Source: SKPH01 sp051748565 (GTDB lineage: Bacteria > Bacillota > Dethiobacteria > DTU022). From it: a stretch of 64,000 nucleotides of DNA. Under the pieces are notes generated by a model, which worked only from the letters and a program-made list of their open reading frames with translations, ran no database searches and was not told the DNA's origin. Position 1 is the first letter of the stretch. The number at the start of each line of letters is the position of its first letter. Below, piece after piece: positions 35,830 through 44,202 of the stretch. The position numbers and the translations under genes are program-made. Location: positions 13,429-77,428 of the forward strand of contig JBNJHN010000002.1 in NCBI GenBank assembly GCA_051748565.1, written 5' to 3'.

Positions 35830-37002
35830 TTATCCAAAAAAAGTGCTGATAAACTTACTGATTACGTCCGCACCACCGATAATAGTGCCAATGCTACTTC
35901 CCAGGTTGGCGAAGACAACAACCAGGAGGATATGGGTTACCTTGTTGCGCCAAAAACCACGGAAGGTATGAATGTCTTCAGCAAGATTTTCGAAGTCATT
36001 CACATTTGGTTTTCTGACAATAGCTTCAGTTAAGCCGGCAAACCAGCCGGCAGCCAGTAGTGGACTTAGAGAACTGATTGGCGCTACAACGAAAGCGGTT
36101 AAAATGGACAGTGGATGGGCGAAAGCGAGTGCGGCTCCTAAAACTCCCAGGGACCCGTTCCAGAGAATCCAGCTTACCATTTGATCTATTCCTGTTGCCC
36201 TGTCAACAGAAAATGTCGATGCAATTATGGTAATTATTAATATGGGAATGGCCCAGGCAATAATTTTAGTTATTTTTGAAGGCGGCAAAATTTTTGAAAG
36301 CTCTGCCAGATCGTTATCGATATGCAGTTCCTTCTTAATACCGGGAATGTGGCCCGCTCCCAACACAGCCACAATTTTGCTGCCGGGTGCTGTTTTTATT
36401 TTCTGAGCGAGAAAGCGGTCTCTTTCGTCAATTACAATTGATTTTAGTTGTGGAAAAGCACGGGATAGTTCTTCCAGGGCGGCGCTGAGCATGTCCTGGC
36501 TTTTCATCTTTTCCAGATCTTCCTCGGTCAACTCTTCACTTGCCAGCGTACTCAACATAAAATTAAAGAACAATTTAAGTTTGCCCCAAAAACCAAGCTT
36601 TCGCCATAAACGGAGCATTGTAACCTGGATATCACGATCAGCAAGGCAGAGTTCGGCACCGACTTCTTTAGCTGATGTAATACCCTGGATCATCTCCTGA
36701 CCTGGCTGTATCCCGAATTGCCTGGCCAATTTTTTTTGATATGAGGATAAAGCCAGTTTTACTAAAAGCAGTAGTGCCTTACCTTCTTTAACAATCTTGA
36801 CTACATCAGTGTTTTTCCACTTTTCCGCATCGACTATAGATTGATAGCGGGATTCGCAAAGTTCTACGCATACAGTATCCGGTTTTTCAGTTTCGATAAG
36901 CTCCTTGACTTCATCGACACTTTTTCTTGAAACGTGGGCTGTACCGATTAATATTATTTGGCGATCATCTATATCTATACGATGGACATTGTCATTGGTC
37001 AA
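35830..37002 (-). CDS. TraB/PrgY-family membrane protein
   Basis: A 390-residue protein of the TraB/PrgY (Tiki-like protease) family. The N-terminal domain carries ILIGTAHVS and VCVELCESRYQS, the two signature motifs with the putative metal-binding residues, and the C-terminal part has four hydrophobic helices (about residues 245-265, 280-300, 310-330, 360-385) anchoring it. In other bacteria, PrgY reduces pheromone activity; otherwise function is unclear. I start at TTG 37002, giving MTNDNVHRID with a GCAGGATG ribosome site, rather than the longer frame open to 37143, whose first 47 residues do not resemble the family. Confidence 0.85.
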   Translation of the reverse strand: MTNDNVHRIDIDDRQIILIGTAHVSRKSVDEVKELIETEKPDTVCVELCESRYQSIVDAEKWKNTDVVKIVKEGKALLLLVKLALSSYQKKLARQFGIQPGQEMIQGITSAKEVGAELCLADRDIQVTMLRLWRKLGFWGKLKLFFNFMLSTLASEELTEEDLEKMKSQDMLSAALEELSRAFPQLKSIVIDERDRFLAQKIKTAPGSKIVAVLGAGHIPGIKKELHIDNDLAELSKILPPSKITKIIAWAIPILIITIIASTFSVDRATGIDQMVSWILWNGSLGVLGAALAFAHPLSILTAFVVAPISSLSPLLAAGWFAGLTEAIVRKPNVNDFENLAEDIHTFRGFWRNKVTHILLVVVFANLGSSIGTIIGGADVISKFISTFFG

Positions 37003-37144
37003 ATAATCACATCCTGCCGGTATTTCATTCTTAACAAGAGTAATAATATCATATTTTAATACTTCAAGGGGACAGGGTATAAATTTTATAATCACCGAAT
37101 TCTTTACAGATCCAGCTACAGCTGTACATATAATATAAAACATT

Positions 37145-37921
37145 TTACTTTTTTCGTATCATATTCTGTACGGAGCCCTTACTGATTCTCAATGCTGCAG
37201 AAATTCTCCTTATGGATAATCCGTGTTTATTATGTAAAATAGAAACAGTAGCCGGAAGGCTTTTATACTTTTTAATGCTTGACATATCTGTAATGCCGGC
37301 ATTTTTTAGTTCTGCCTCTACTATATGATTTATTCTTTCATCGGATAACTGATTATCAGGTAGTTCCAGGAAAGATTCATGTACCGGTATTTTTAAGAGA
37401 CGGTTGTATTCTTTGATTGCAACAGATAAGTTTTGGTTGATGAAGTTTAAAATACTGGTATCAACAAATGTATTGATTTCAGCATCTCGATAACAGCAGT
37501 CACTTGACCACCGGTATTTTTCTACTTCGTCACATATACCGGCTTTGACGGGGTTTTGATGTATATATCTTAGAACGGTAAATAGATACTTTTCATCATC
37601 AATGCTTTCGCTATCGTACCTGTTTTGGAATAGATGACCCACCCTGTTATACTTTTTATTAAAGTAGATTGCGTAAGCTGTACTGAGGCTATGCATTGCC
37701 GCGGTTAACTGTCCGTCAATTTCCCGCAGCAGCACATGGAGATGGTTGTCCATAAGACAGTAAGCAATAACAGAAATAAAGCCCTTGTCAACCTGCTTCT
37801 GCAGAAGCTCTAAAAATTTATGACGATCCTGGTTGTTTTTAAAAATCAGGTTGCGGTTATTTCCGCGCAGCATAACATGGTAATATCCACTCTCGGATTT
37901 CATGCGGGCAGTTCTGACCAT
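37145..37921 (-). CDS. REP-associated tyrosine transposase (RAYT, Y1-type)
   Basis: A 258-residue Y1 HUH-fold nuclease of the TnpA-REP family. Visible: YHVMLRGNNRNLIFKN, the HUH motif in DNHLHVLL and the catalytic Tyr region YIHQNPVKAG. The C-terminal part (about 180-258) ends in a helix-turn-helix-like segment (IRRISAALRISKGSVQNMIR), as in Firmicutes RAYTs. Such enzymes are single-copy, domesticated and act on REP palindromes rather than on their own flanks. A copy of the palindrome (37965-37995) sits about 45 bp upstream of the start and two more lie at 17208-17285. The gene appears intact. Confidence 0.92.
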   Translation of the reverse strand: MVRTARMKSESGYYHVMLRGNNRNLIFKNNQDRHKFLELLQKQVDKGFISVIAYCLMDNHLHVLLREIDGQLTAAMHSLSTAYAIYFNKKYNRVGHLFQNRYDSESIDDEKYLFTVLRYIHQNPVKAGICDEVEKYRWSSDCCYRDAEINTFVDTSILNFINQNLSVAIKEYNRLLKIPVHESFLELPDNQLSDERINHIVEAELKNAGITDMSSIKKYKSLPATVSILHNKHGLSIRRISAALRISKGSVQNMIRKK

Positions 37922-37964
37922 ATGATGGGTCTCCTTTACAATGGATGAATTGTATCACATATAT

Positions 37965-37995
37965 TTTTAGTACACAACCTCCGTCCCTGTGTACT
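37965..37995 (-). repeat. REP-like palindrome upstream of the RAYT gene
   Basis: On the minus strand it reads AGTACACAGGGACGGAGGTTG followed by TGTACTAAAA. Its arms AGTACAC and GTGTACT pair perfectly. It matches both copies at 17208-17285 except for a few positions and lies next to the RAYT gene, the expected substrate for that enzyme. Confidence 0.8.
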
Positions 37996-38003
37996 GTTAT
38001 CTG

Positions 38004-39374
38004 TCAATTTGGGGTATGTTCTATTAATGTTATTGTTTCCACGTGGCTGGTATGAGGGAACATGTCGATGGGTTGAACCTGGCGGATTTTGAATTGTTTT
38101 TGCAGCAGCTGTTTTAAGTCGCGGGCCAGGGTAGAAGGGTTGCAGGAGATATAAATAATCCGTTCCGGTTTAGCTGCTGCTGCTGATTCAAGCAGGTCCG
38201 GGGAGCAGCCGCCGCGTGGCGGATTGAGATATAACGTTATCGGATGTTCACCCTTAAGAAGCAAACCGGAGATTTCTTCAGCCCGGCCATTGATAAATTT
38301 AACATTGTTAATATTATTTAATATGGCATTAGCCTTGGCATCATCGATAGCAGAGCTTTCTGAATCGATGCCAAGCACAGTACCTGCTTTTCTGCTCAGG
38401 TAAAGAGCAAAGTTACCGGTACCGCAATATAAATCGTATGCAGTACGCGGACTGCCGGCCAGCTTTGCGGCTTCTTTGTAGAGTACTGCAGCCTGTCTGG
38501 GATTGACCTGGAAAAAAGATTTTGGTGATATGCGGTAGCGGTAAGGAGTAATTTCTTCCTCGAGGAAAGCTTGTCCGAAAAGGCTGTGATGTTTAATATT
38601 TAAGCCTTTATTCCCGGGTTGTAAAAGTGTGACCCCGGATAATAGATGACCTGCTTCACCGGATATCAGATTTGCCAATTTTTCCAGGCTGCCGGGGCTG
38701 CTGTTTACTTTGCCTGGAAGGGTAACCAGGCATCGATTGGTAGAAAATGAAGAGCGAATTACAGCACCGGTGACAGGTAAAGGGTTTCTATTCTTTCCGC
38801 TTTTCATGTCGAAAAATTTTTGTCCGGAAGTACGGATATGATTGATCATTTGAGCAATCAGAGGGTGTTGGACCAGGCAGTCTTCAATATCGATGATCCG
38901 ATGACTTTTTTCTTCAAAAAAGCCTGCTATTACCCGTCCGCTATCAAAGCCAAGGTGAATTTGTGCTTTGTTGCGAAAGCGCCATGGTTCATCCATGCCG
39001 ATGATCGGTAAAACCGGAACCTCAATTGCAGCAATTCTGTGCAGGGTTTCAGTTACCATTTCCCGCTTCCAGGCCAACTGTTTTTTATAATCCAGATGCT
39101 GAAGCTGGCAGCCCCCACAGTGCTTGAAATAGGGGCAGGGAGGAGATATCCTTTGTTCGGCAGTACTGATTAGCGAAAGCAGGGTTGCTTCCGCATAATT
39201 TCTGTGAACCGCAGTTATCTTAATTTCTACTTTTTCGCAGGGCAGAGCACCAGGCACAAATATTGTAAAACCATTTTTCTTTCCCACGCCTTCTCCGCGG
39301 TGATTCAGGTCTGTAATTTCCAGCTCTGATATTTCCCCTTCTCTACAGGGCGGGTCGGTTCTTTGGTCGGTCAT
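38004..39374 (-). CDS. rlmD: 23S rRNA (uracil-5-)-methyltransferase, RlmD/RumA type
   Basis: A 456-residue SAM-dependent RNA methyltransferase that makes m5U in rRNA. The TRAM domain is at the N-terminus (about 10-70), then the [4Fe-4S] motif CPYFKHCGGCQLQHLDY, and the C-terminal Rossmann methyltransferase with YDLYCGTGNFALYLS, LNPPRGGCS and the catalytic Cys in IYISCNPSTLARDL. Which uridine (U1939 or U747) is methylated cannot be told. ATG 39374 follows GGAGGAGAGGTGGAG; an in-frame upstream ATG at 39404 lacks a ribosome site. The terminus of the frame lies 9 bp after the REP region. Confidence 0.92.
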   Translation of the reverse strand: MTDQRTDPPCREGEISELEITDLNHRGEGVGKKNGFTIFVPGALPCEKVEIKITAVHRNYAEATLLSLISTAEQRISPPCPYFKHCGGCQLQHLDYKKQLAWKREMVTETLHRIAAIEVPVLPIIGMDEPWRFRNKAQIHLGFDSGRVIAGFFEEKSHRIIDIEDCLVQHPLIAQMINHIRTSGQKFFDMKSGKNRNPLPVTGAVIRSSFSTNRCLVTLPGKVNSSPGSLEKLANLISGEAGHLLSGVTLLQPGNKGLNIKHHSLFGQAFLEEEITPYRYRISPKSFFQVNPRQAAVLYKEAAKLAGSPRTAYDLYCGTGNFALYLSRKAGTVLGIDSESSAIDDAKANAILNNINNVKFINGRAEEISGLLLKGEHPITLYLNPPRGGCSPDLLESAAAAKPERIIYISCNPSTLARDLKQLLQKQFKIRQVQPIDMFPHTSHVETITLIEHTPN

Positions 39375-39539
39375 GGCTCCACCTCTCCTCCGAAAGCTAT
39401 GCAAGCGGCTGAAATTGTGATTTTATTATATAATACTTGTCCAGATCGACCATTTATGTGGACCTTGTGTAATTGATCAACTATAATTAGGCTGACAAGC
39501 TCATTAATTTCAAGAATAATTATGAGAAGGAGTAGCTTA

Positions 39540-39893
39540 ATGCAGAAGCCGAAAAATGGTATCCACCCACAGAATTCCAATTCTAAACTGCCACTGTTTT
39601 CGCTTATGTTCGGTGTTGGAAGCATAGCCGGTTTATTAATATCAATTGCTTTAGCTTTAACAATTGAAGTAATCGGTGCTGTGTCATTATTCCGAGGGCT
39701 GGTTTTGCCTCTTTCCATTGCGGCAATCTTTATCGGTGCTATTGCCGCAAACAAGATTTCTGAAGATGATTTAAAAGGCCGGACTCAGGCTCGTGTAGGA
39801 ATAATCCTCGGTGTGGTTGCCTTTGGCCTTATAATCCTGGGTTTTCTTGCAGCAGCTGTAATATTTATACCCCTGCGTTTGCTGGGGGCATAA
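39540..39893 (+). CDS. Small membrane protein (DUF4190-like)
   Basis: A 117-residue protein with three hydrophobic segments (about residues 20-42, 47-70, 88-112) separated by a basic loop (NKISEDDLKGRTQARVG). The pattern of two paired helices, glycine-rich AIFIGAIAA and GIILGVVAFG, resembles the DUF4190 group, but the match is weak. ATG 39540 is chosen because AAGGAG (39527-39532) is ideally spaced; ATG 39522 overlaps that site. It is between the divergent rlmD and the convergent MATE gene. Confidence 0.6.
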   Translation: MQKPKNGIHPQNSNSKLPLFSLMFGVGSIAGLLISIALALTIEVIGAVSLFRGLVLPLSIAAIFIGAIAANKISEDDLKGRTQARVGIILGVVAFGLIILGFLAAAVIFIPLRLLGA

Positions 39894-39908
39894 GCAGGCA
39901 AAGATTGC

Positions 39909-41279
39909 TTAATTACCGGACGCAGCTTTCAGTTTTTCATTGCTTGAAAAGAAATAGGCCCGATGACGTTTAATTAACCACATGGCCAGTATAAATGAAA
40001 ACAGGTCGGCCAGGGGAAAGGCCAGCCATATCCCGATCAGGTCAAGGAAAAGCGGCAGAAGGATGAGCAAGGGGATCAAAAAGAGAACCTGCCTGGCCAG
40101 CGATAAGATGAGGGCTTCCCTTGCTTTGCCGAGAGCCTGAAAAACTCCGGCGGTTATTATTTGCATACCGACTGTCATCGAGAGGGCAAACATTATCCGC
40201 AGGGCACTTTTTCCCATTTCGATTGCTGCAGGATCGCTTGTAAAAACCATCATCAGGGGACCGGGTATAGCCATCACCAGCAGGAAAGCCCCGAAAGCAA
40301 TATATGTAGAAACTTTCATAGACAGGATAATTGACTCATTTACCCGCAATTTTTTTCTGGCCCCGTAATTATAACCAACCAGGGGCAGCATGCCCTGAAC
40401 TACCCCCAAAATTGGCATTAGCGTGAACATCATAACCCTGTGAATAATTCCCAGTACTGCTATCGCCAGGTCACCACCATAATGTATAAGCAGGTTATTG
40501 GCAATTATGAGCATCACGCTGGCCGATCCCTGACGGGCAAATGCGGAAGCACCTATAGCTAATATTTCCCTGATCAGGCCAAAACGGGGAGTTAGATAGC
40601 GAAACCTGATCATAAGTGAACTTCTCCCGGAAAAGAAGTAGAGAAATAGATATGCAGCCGTGATCCCCTGTGCAGCAACTGTGCCGTAAGCTGCACCCCT
40701 GATCCCCATATTCAGGGCAAACATAAAAAAGGGGGTGAATAATATATTGAGAACTGATGACATGATCGTCGACAGCATAGCGGTTTTGGCATTTCCTTCG
40801 GCACGGATAATGTTTTGTACCGAGAAGCCGAATGCAAAAGAGATTGTTCCGTAGAGGATTATACCCAGGTAATCACGGGCGTAGGGCATAATTGTTATGC
40901 TTGAGCCAAAAAGTTTCAACATCGGTGTTAAATAAATCAGACCTAAGAGAGCTCCGATAAAGCTTACTACCAGGACTATGCTTATAATGTTGCCTAAGGC
41001 CCGGTTGGCTTTATCAAGATCATTGGCGCCGAGGGCTCTTGAGATTACCGAACCGCCGCCAATACCAAGGGCGCTGCTCAGGGCAAGAAAGATCATCTGA
41101 ACCGGAAATGATATGGCCACTGCCGCCACACCGGTTGTGCCTACTCCCCTGGCAATATAAATTGTATCGATTACGCTGTGCAGTGCCATGACGAGCATAG
41201 CGACTGAAGCCGGCACAGCCAGACTAACGAGCAACTGGGGGATCGGGTCTGTACCCAGTCTTTCACTTTGCTGTTTCAA
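39909..41279 (-). CDS. MATE-family efflux transporter
   Basis: A 456-residue protein with twelve membrane helices, belonging to the MATE multidrug and toxin extrusion family. The family patterns LVSLAVPASVAMLVMALHSVIDTIYIARGVGT and GIGGGSVISRALGA in the N-lobe, and the repeated pattern QGMLPLVGYNYGAR in the C-lobe, are clear. It uses a Na+ or H+ gradient to expel cationic drugs or metabolites. The start is TTG 41279, nine bases after AGGAG; an earlier TTG (41288) directly abuts that site. It converges with the small membrane protein gene. Confidence 0.92.
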   Translation of the reverse strand: MKQQSERLGTDPIPQLLVSLAVPASVAMLVMALHSVIDTIYIARGVGTTGVAAVAISFPVQMIFLALSSALGIGGGSVISRALGANDLDKANRALGNIISIVLVVSFIGALLGLIYLTPMLKLFGSSITIMPYARDYLGIILYGTISFAFGFSVQNIIRAEGNAKTAMLSTIMSSVLNILFTPFFMFALNMGIRGAAYGTVAAQGITAAYLFLYFFSGRSSLMIRFRYLTPRFGLIREILAIGASAFARQGSASVMLIIANNLLIHYGGDLAIAVLGIIHRVMMFTLMPILGVVQGMLPLVGYNYGARKKLRVNESIILSMKVSTYIAFGAFLLVMAIPGPLMMVFTSDPAAIEMGKSALRIMFALSMTVGMQIITAGVFQALGKAREALILSLARQVLFLIPLLILLPLFLDLIGIWLAFPLADLFSFILAMWLIKRHRAYFFSSNEKLKAASGN

Positions 41280-41506
41280 ATAGGTCAACTCCTAAAAGAC
41301 GTGTGTTTGACGCCTGCATTATATTATACTGCATAATATTTATTCTGCCAGTTAAAAGCAGGATAAGAACTACTCTGGTGCTATAAATTTAAATATCGTG
41401 CTAAACTTGATAAAAAAAGCGTATGTGATAAAATTACAGAGGCAAGCCTGAATAATCGAAATGAACCGGGTATATACAACTTTGTGCAAGCATATGGAGG
41501 TTGGTT

Positions 41507-42103
41507 ATGGTTAAGAAAATACTGCTGGCAATAATCTGTATTTCTTGCCTGCTTGTTATGGCAGGCTGCGGAAACAGCGAGCCGGCCCTTGAAGTAGAAG
41601 ATGGTATCTCGATCGTTGTAGTAAATAAAACAGAAAATATAATAATTTCTTATGCTGTAATGTTTGGCGAAAACCTTGAAGAATGGGGTGAAAATTTACT
41701 TGGTGATGAAGTGATCGAGCCCGGTGAAACTTTTTCTTTTGTTATGCCTGAAGGAAACTATGACCTATCACTCCTGACATACGAGTTTTTTGTTGTACAA
41801 AGTGCCTGGTCAATCAATGATGATATACGAATAGAAGTAGGAGGAGATGGCAAAGCTCCCATTTTAGTTGAAAATAATTCGGAATTTGATATTGTACTCT
41901 TCTACATTTCTCCCAGTGCAAGCGATGATTGGGGCGAGGATTGGCTGGGTGAATTCGGCTATATACCTGCGGAGACCGGCCGCCGTTTCTTTTTTGTGCA
42001 GCCTGATGAATACGATGTCCTGGCCATCGATTCCGAGGGGGAAACAGTTTTGCAGGCGATGGGGATAGATATAGATTCGGAAAGAAGATTAATTATCGAC
42101 TAA
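41507..42103 (+). CDS. Lipoprotein with two internal repeats
   Basis: A 198-residue exported lipoprotein. The signal peptide ends in a lipobox LVMAGC (Cys about residue 21). The mature part contains two copies of an about 65-residue unit: residues 32-100 and 110-175 share VNKTENIIISYAVMFGENLEEWGENLLGD-type and VENNSEFDIVLFYISPSASDDWGEDWLGE-type sequence, i.e. a beta-strand, then W-G-E-D/N-x-L-G, then I-E/P-P-G-E-T and a final Y-D-L/V strand. These look like two beta-sandwich domains, related to a widespread lipoprotein repeat with W-G-x-D-x-L-G. Function unknown. ATG 41507 follows TGGAGG. It is probably monocistronic. Confidence 0.75.
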   Translation: MVKKILLAIICISCLLVMAGCGNSEPALEVEDGISIVVVNKTENIIISYAVMFGENLEEWGENLLGDEVIEPGETFSFVMPEGNYDLSLLTYEFFVVQSAWSINDDIRIEVGGDGKAPILVENNSEFDIVLFYISPSASDDWGEDWLGEFGYIPAETGRRFFFVQPDEYDVLAIDSEGETVLQAMGIDIDSERRLIID

Positions 42104-42156
42104 GCTTTTTGCAAACAGACAGGGCTATTTAATCCTGCGAAATATAGCTTTGTTTT

Positions 42157-43302
42157 TTAGGGATTATCAATTAGGAAATGTTTAAAGATTCGAGTCAGTT
42201 CAGCTGCTTTTTTTTCAATCAGATGCGGCCCTCTGGAGATCGATTCTTCAATAGAAAGAGGACCGTCTGCGATTGCGAAACAGGCAGTAATACCTTGCTT
42301 ATGAAAAATTTCCAGCCCGCCTTCTATAATTCCGGCCAGGGCAATTACCGGCACGTTAAATTTTTGGGCCCTTCTTGCTACTCCAACCGGTGCTTTACCG
42401 CTAGCAGACTGTGCATCCAGTTTGCCTTCACCGGTAACCAGCAGGCTGCAATGGACTAAAAAACGGTCAACATCAAGGGTATCGAGAACCAATTCTATGC
42501 CAGGGCAGATTTCTGCATTTAAAAATGCAATCAACCCCGCTCCCAATCCACCGGCAGCACCACTGCCGGGGATGTCGCCAATATCTTTTCCAATGGTTTT
42601 TTTAATTACTCTCCGGTAATTTTCGAGAGCCCGGTCCAGCATCTTGACCATTTCCGGAGTTGCCCCTTTTTGTGGGCCGTAAGTATACGAAGCACCTTTT
42701 GGTCCCGTAAGGGGATTGTTGACATCAGAGGCAACCTTGACTGAAACCTGCTGCAGTCGGGGGTCGAGGCCTGACATGTCGATGTGGCTTAATCGAATCA
42801 ATTCTGCTCCACAGCCCTTAAGCGGCTCTCCTGAATGATCGAAAAATTCAGCGCCCAGGGCTTGTGCCATGCCGGCCCCACCATCATTGGTTGCACTGCC
42901 ACCGATACCAATGATCAGATTCGAACAGCCATAATCGAGGGCAGTTTTGATCAACTCACCTGTACCGAAGGTGGATGTAACAGAAGGATCCCTCTGTGCT
43001 TCTGGTACCAGGGTCAGACCGGAAGCAGCCGCCATTTCAATTATTGCTGTTTTCTCAATATCATTAAATCCCCATTCGGCTTTTACTAACTGGCCGAGTG
43101 GTCCGGTTACTGTGGTGGTTACTACCGAAATGTTTCCTATCCCGGCCAATGATTCAACAAGGCCCTCTCCGCCGTCCGAAAGAGGCAGTAAGATTAGCTC
43201 TGAATTAGGCAGGACAGAATTTATCCCCAGGGCAATATATCGGGCTGCTTCAGATGCAGACATGCTTCCCTTGAATTTATCGGGCGCTATGACGATTCGC
43301 AC
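42157..43302 (-). CDS. Glycerate 2-kinase (GlxK/GarK type)
   Basis: A 381-residue ATP-dependent glycerate kinase. Family features: RIVIAPDKFKGSMSASEAA at the N-terminus, PLSDGGEGLVESL, GIGGSATNDGGAGMAQALG and, near the C-terminus, TGEGKLDAQSASGKAPVGVARRA. The product is 2-phosphoglycerate, entering glycolysis. The start is GTG 43302, chosen because the protein begins VRIVIAPDKF and AAAGGTGG precedes it; a frame open to 43383 adds 27 residues that do not match the family. No other glycerate or glyoxylate genes are nearby. Confidence 0.92.
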   Translation of the reverse strand: MRIVIAPDKFKGSMSASEAARYIALGINSVLPNSELILLPLSDGGEGLVESLAGIGNISVVTTTVTGPLGQLVKAEWGFNDIEKTAIIEMAAASGLTLVPEAQRDPSVTSTFGTGELIKTALDYGCSNLIIGIGGSATNDGGAGMAQALGAEFFDHSGEPLKGCGAELIRLSHIDMSGLDPRLQQVSVKVASDVNNPLTGPKGASYTYGPQKGATPEMVKMLDRALENYRRVIKKTIGKDIGDIPGSGAAGGLGAGLIAFLNAEICPGIELVLDTLDVDRFLVHCSLLVTGEGKLDAQSASGKAPVGVARRAQKFNVPVIALAGIIEGGLEIFHKQGITACFAIADGPLSIEESISRGPHLIEKKAAELTRIFKHFLIDNP

Positions 43303-43442
43303 CGAATAAACCACCTTTGATTGGAGTTTAACTTTTCTATAAAATTTCTTCAATAATACAGGCGATCCTGCTTGATATTGCAAAACCTCGCGCAGGCATC
43401 CATTGCAGCTCTATTTAGGTCAGCGAAGAGCCGGGATCTTGT

Positions 43443-43450
43443 GGTATAAT
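43443..43450 (+). promoter_or_regulatory. Extended -10 promoter for the selenoprotein gene
   Basis: TGG-TATAAT with TG at the extended -10 position lies 44 bp before the selenoprotein ATG. No clear -35 box is visible. Confidence 0.5.
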
Positions 43451-43493
43451 AAGAATGGTTTTTATTTAGACTATTCTGAAGGAGCGTTTAATA

Positions 43494-43769
43494 ATGGATA
43501 ATATAAGCATTATGCCTGCAGCCAAAGAAAGAATGAAAAATTCTTCAAAAACTTATACGCTATACCTGGCCAGCCGTGGTGGCTGAGGCGGTTCATCCGT
43601 GACTCCTGCCGTGAAAGCAGGTATGCCTGTAGAAGTAAATAATTATGAGAAAAAAGAAGTGGAAGGGATACCTTTCTATATCCGGAAGGACCTTGTTAAC
43701 AAGCAGTTTGAAATTAACTGGGCCGGTTTTTGGATCTTCGGACAGTTTGTAGTAACTGAACGGGAATAG
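43494..43769 (+). CDS. HesB/IscA-like selenoprotein (Sec31)
   Basis: A 91-codon gene in which the in-frame TGA at 43584-43586 is read as selenocysteine: ATG 43494 with GAAGGAG upstream, then ASRGG-U-GGSS, running to TAG 43767-43769. The remainder (KAGMPVEVNNYEKK, IPFYIRKDLV, FEINWAGFWIF) fits the small HesB/IscA-related group where a Cys or Sec sits in a Gly-rich motif. A candidate SECIS follows: CCTGC (43605-43609) pairs with GCAGG (43617-43621) around a seven-base loop, 24 nt after the UGA, the distance usual for bacteria. Reading TGA as stop would leave a useless 30-residue peptide. Its role is unknown; the family is linked to iron-sulfur or selenium chemistry only by similarity. A terminator follows at 43819. 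Confidence 0.85.
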
Positions 43770-43818
43770 TCATGATTGCGCAGGTGGTAATTCAGCCGGC
43801 CCGGTCCTTTAATAATTC

Positions 43819-43847
43819 AAACCCTGCTAAGATGGTCAGCAGGGTTT
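43819..43847. terminator. Bidirectional terminator between selenoprotein and rubredoxin genes
   Basis: AAACCCTGCT (43819-43828) pairs perfectly with AGCAGGGTTT (43838-43847). It lies between the convergent selenoprotein and rubredoxin genes and has short T runs on either side. Confidence 0.75.
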
Positions 43848-43853
43848 CATCAT

Positions 43854-44024
43854 TTATACTGTGTCCGGTACAGCCTGGAATTCATCCTTATCTGCGCCAC
43901 AAACGGGGCATTTCCAGTCGTCTGGTATTTCTTCAAAGGCAGTTCCCGGCACAATGCCGTTTTCAGGGTCTCCGATCTCCGGTTCGTAAGTATAATCACA
44001 GAGTTCACATACATAACTTTGCAT
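43854..44024 (-). CDS. Rubredoxin
   Basis: A 56-residue single-iron electron carrier. The metal site is CELCDYTY and CPVCGADKDEF (two CxxC), with the aromatic core YEPEIGDPENGI and WKCPVC typical of family members. ATG 44024 follows AGGAGG. It may give electrons to the flavodiiron protein and rubrerythrin found in this window (inference). It is convergent with the selenoprotein gene. Confidence 0.95.
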   Translation of the reverse strand: MQSYVCELCDYTYEPEIGDPENGIVPGTAFEEIPDDWKCPVCGADKDEFQAVPDTV

Positions 44025-44202
44025 CAAATTAATCCTCCTAAACATATTTTTACTTGTTGCAGGGATCTTTTATAGAAATAATAGATCATAGCTAAGTTTC
44101 CGTCAAATTCTTTTAAGCAGCAGCATTTATTACATTTATTCATAGAATAATGATACACATTCTTCAGAACGGTCAGTTTGTCGGTGCAGAAAGGAAATTT
44201 TT

